DNA of 64,000 bases, taken from assembly GCA_036725605.1 (NCBI GenBank), contig DAIMDW010000001.1, positions 616,863-680,862 on the forward strand, written 5' to 3'. The DNA is from CALBTQ01 sp036725605. GTDB taxonomy: Bacteria; Lernaellota; Lernaellaia; Lernaellales; Lernaellaceae. Below are positions 63,911 to 64,000 of the stretch, in pieces; the first letter of the stretch is position 1; the number at the start of each line of letters is the position of its first letter. The notes beneath the pieces were generated by a model. That model saw only the letters and a program-made list of their open reading frames with translations. It did not search any database and had not been told where the DNA came from. Position numbers and translations under genes: made by a program.

Positions 63911-64000
63911 TTAAGCCATAACGTCTATACCAGCCCGGGGTCACCAGAGACTGTCGATTTTCTCGATGGTAATTTTTTAATTGTGTTTCAGTGCTAAATT
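63911..64000. other. intergenic end of window
   Basis: Ninety bases after the subtilase stop, turning AT-rich towards the edge; no terminator hairpin is complete within the window. Confidence 0.4.

Overview
The window is mostly a GC-rich, densely coded bacterial chromosome. The cell envelope is clearly diderm: an OmpA-like lipoprotein, a Wzi-like outer-membrane protein, many lipoproteins and a type IV pilus retraction ATPase. Several exported proteins carry runs of aspartate, either straight after the lipobox cysteine (amidohydrolase at 8445, small Cys-rich protein at 14256, alpha/beta hydrolase at 58963) or as a long (D)nT tail ending in GCGC (subtilase at 61106). With System II cytochrome c maturation, a short-form ThiC and AMP-forming acyl-CoA ligase/CoA-transferase genes, this suggests a deep-branching 'deltaproteobacterial-grade' lineage such as Myxococcota or Candidatus Lernaellota. 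That placement is inference and was not tested by any search.

Layout. 1-4158: partial SGNH-like hydrolase, an unknown TIM-barrel-like protein, a secreted protein-L-isoaspartate methyltransferase and a FetAB-type metal ABC exporter. 4190-8300: an AT-rich island with an asparaginase-like protein, a duplicated small membrane protein and a TIR-like/YbaK-like fusion protein that is the best defence candidate here. 8445-14663: Asp-rich amidohydrolase lipoprotein, a repeat cluster (10241-11037, including a MITE-like element), an acyl-CoA synthetase, a peroxiredoxin, a membrane protein and a Cys-rich lipoprotein. 14670-16991: a second AT-rich island with an unknown protein, an EVE-like protein and a small membrane protein; it also holds a relic of the 3' end of the neighbouring saccharopine-dehydrogenase-like gene. 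17017-25101: that gene, tRNA-Lys(CUU), a PEGA protein, arginine decarboxylase, alanine dehydrogenase, acylphosphatase and DNA ligase.

25409-31677: possible micro-ORF, FtsB/DivIC-like protein, a GAF-GGDEF cyclase, small membrane proteins, a sulfatase-like enzyme and a second repeat cluster flanked by 72-bp direct repeats. 31678-39474: engB, ccsA and resB on the minus strand; small anchored proteins, CcdA-thioredoxin, TlpA/ResA and xseA on the plus strand. ResB, CcsA, CcdA and TlpA together give a near-complete System II cytochrome c maturation set. 39477-44538: promoter, TPP riboswitch and thiC-thiSF-thiS-thiG-thiH-thiE. 44591-51318: Wzi-like protein, TyrS and an envelope operon (lipoprotein, OmpA/TSP3, repeat protein, zinc-ribbon/Yip1-like protein, DUF2752). 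51385-55347: a GspE/PilB-like protein with a destroyed P-loop, PilT, and a receiver-like/DUF4388 protein lacking the phospho-Asp. 55342-63910: RCK potassium channel, CoA-transferase, flavin reductase, Asp-rich lipoprotein hydrolase, an exported protein and an Asp-tailed subtilase.

The most unusual items are the TIR-like/YbaK fusion, the pseudo-ATPase partner of PilT, the Asp-rich tethers, the EVE-like island with its gene relic, and the dispersed 350-bp repeat family. Domain assignments were made by eye from motifs.
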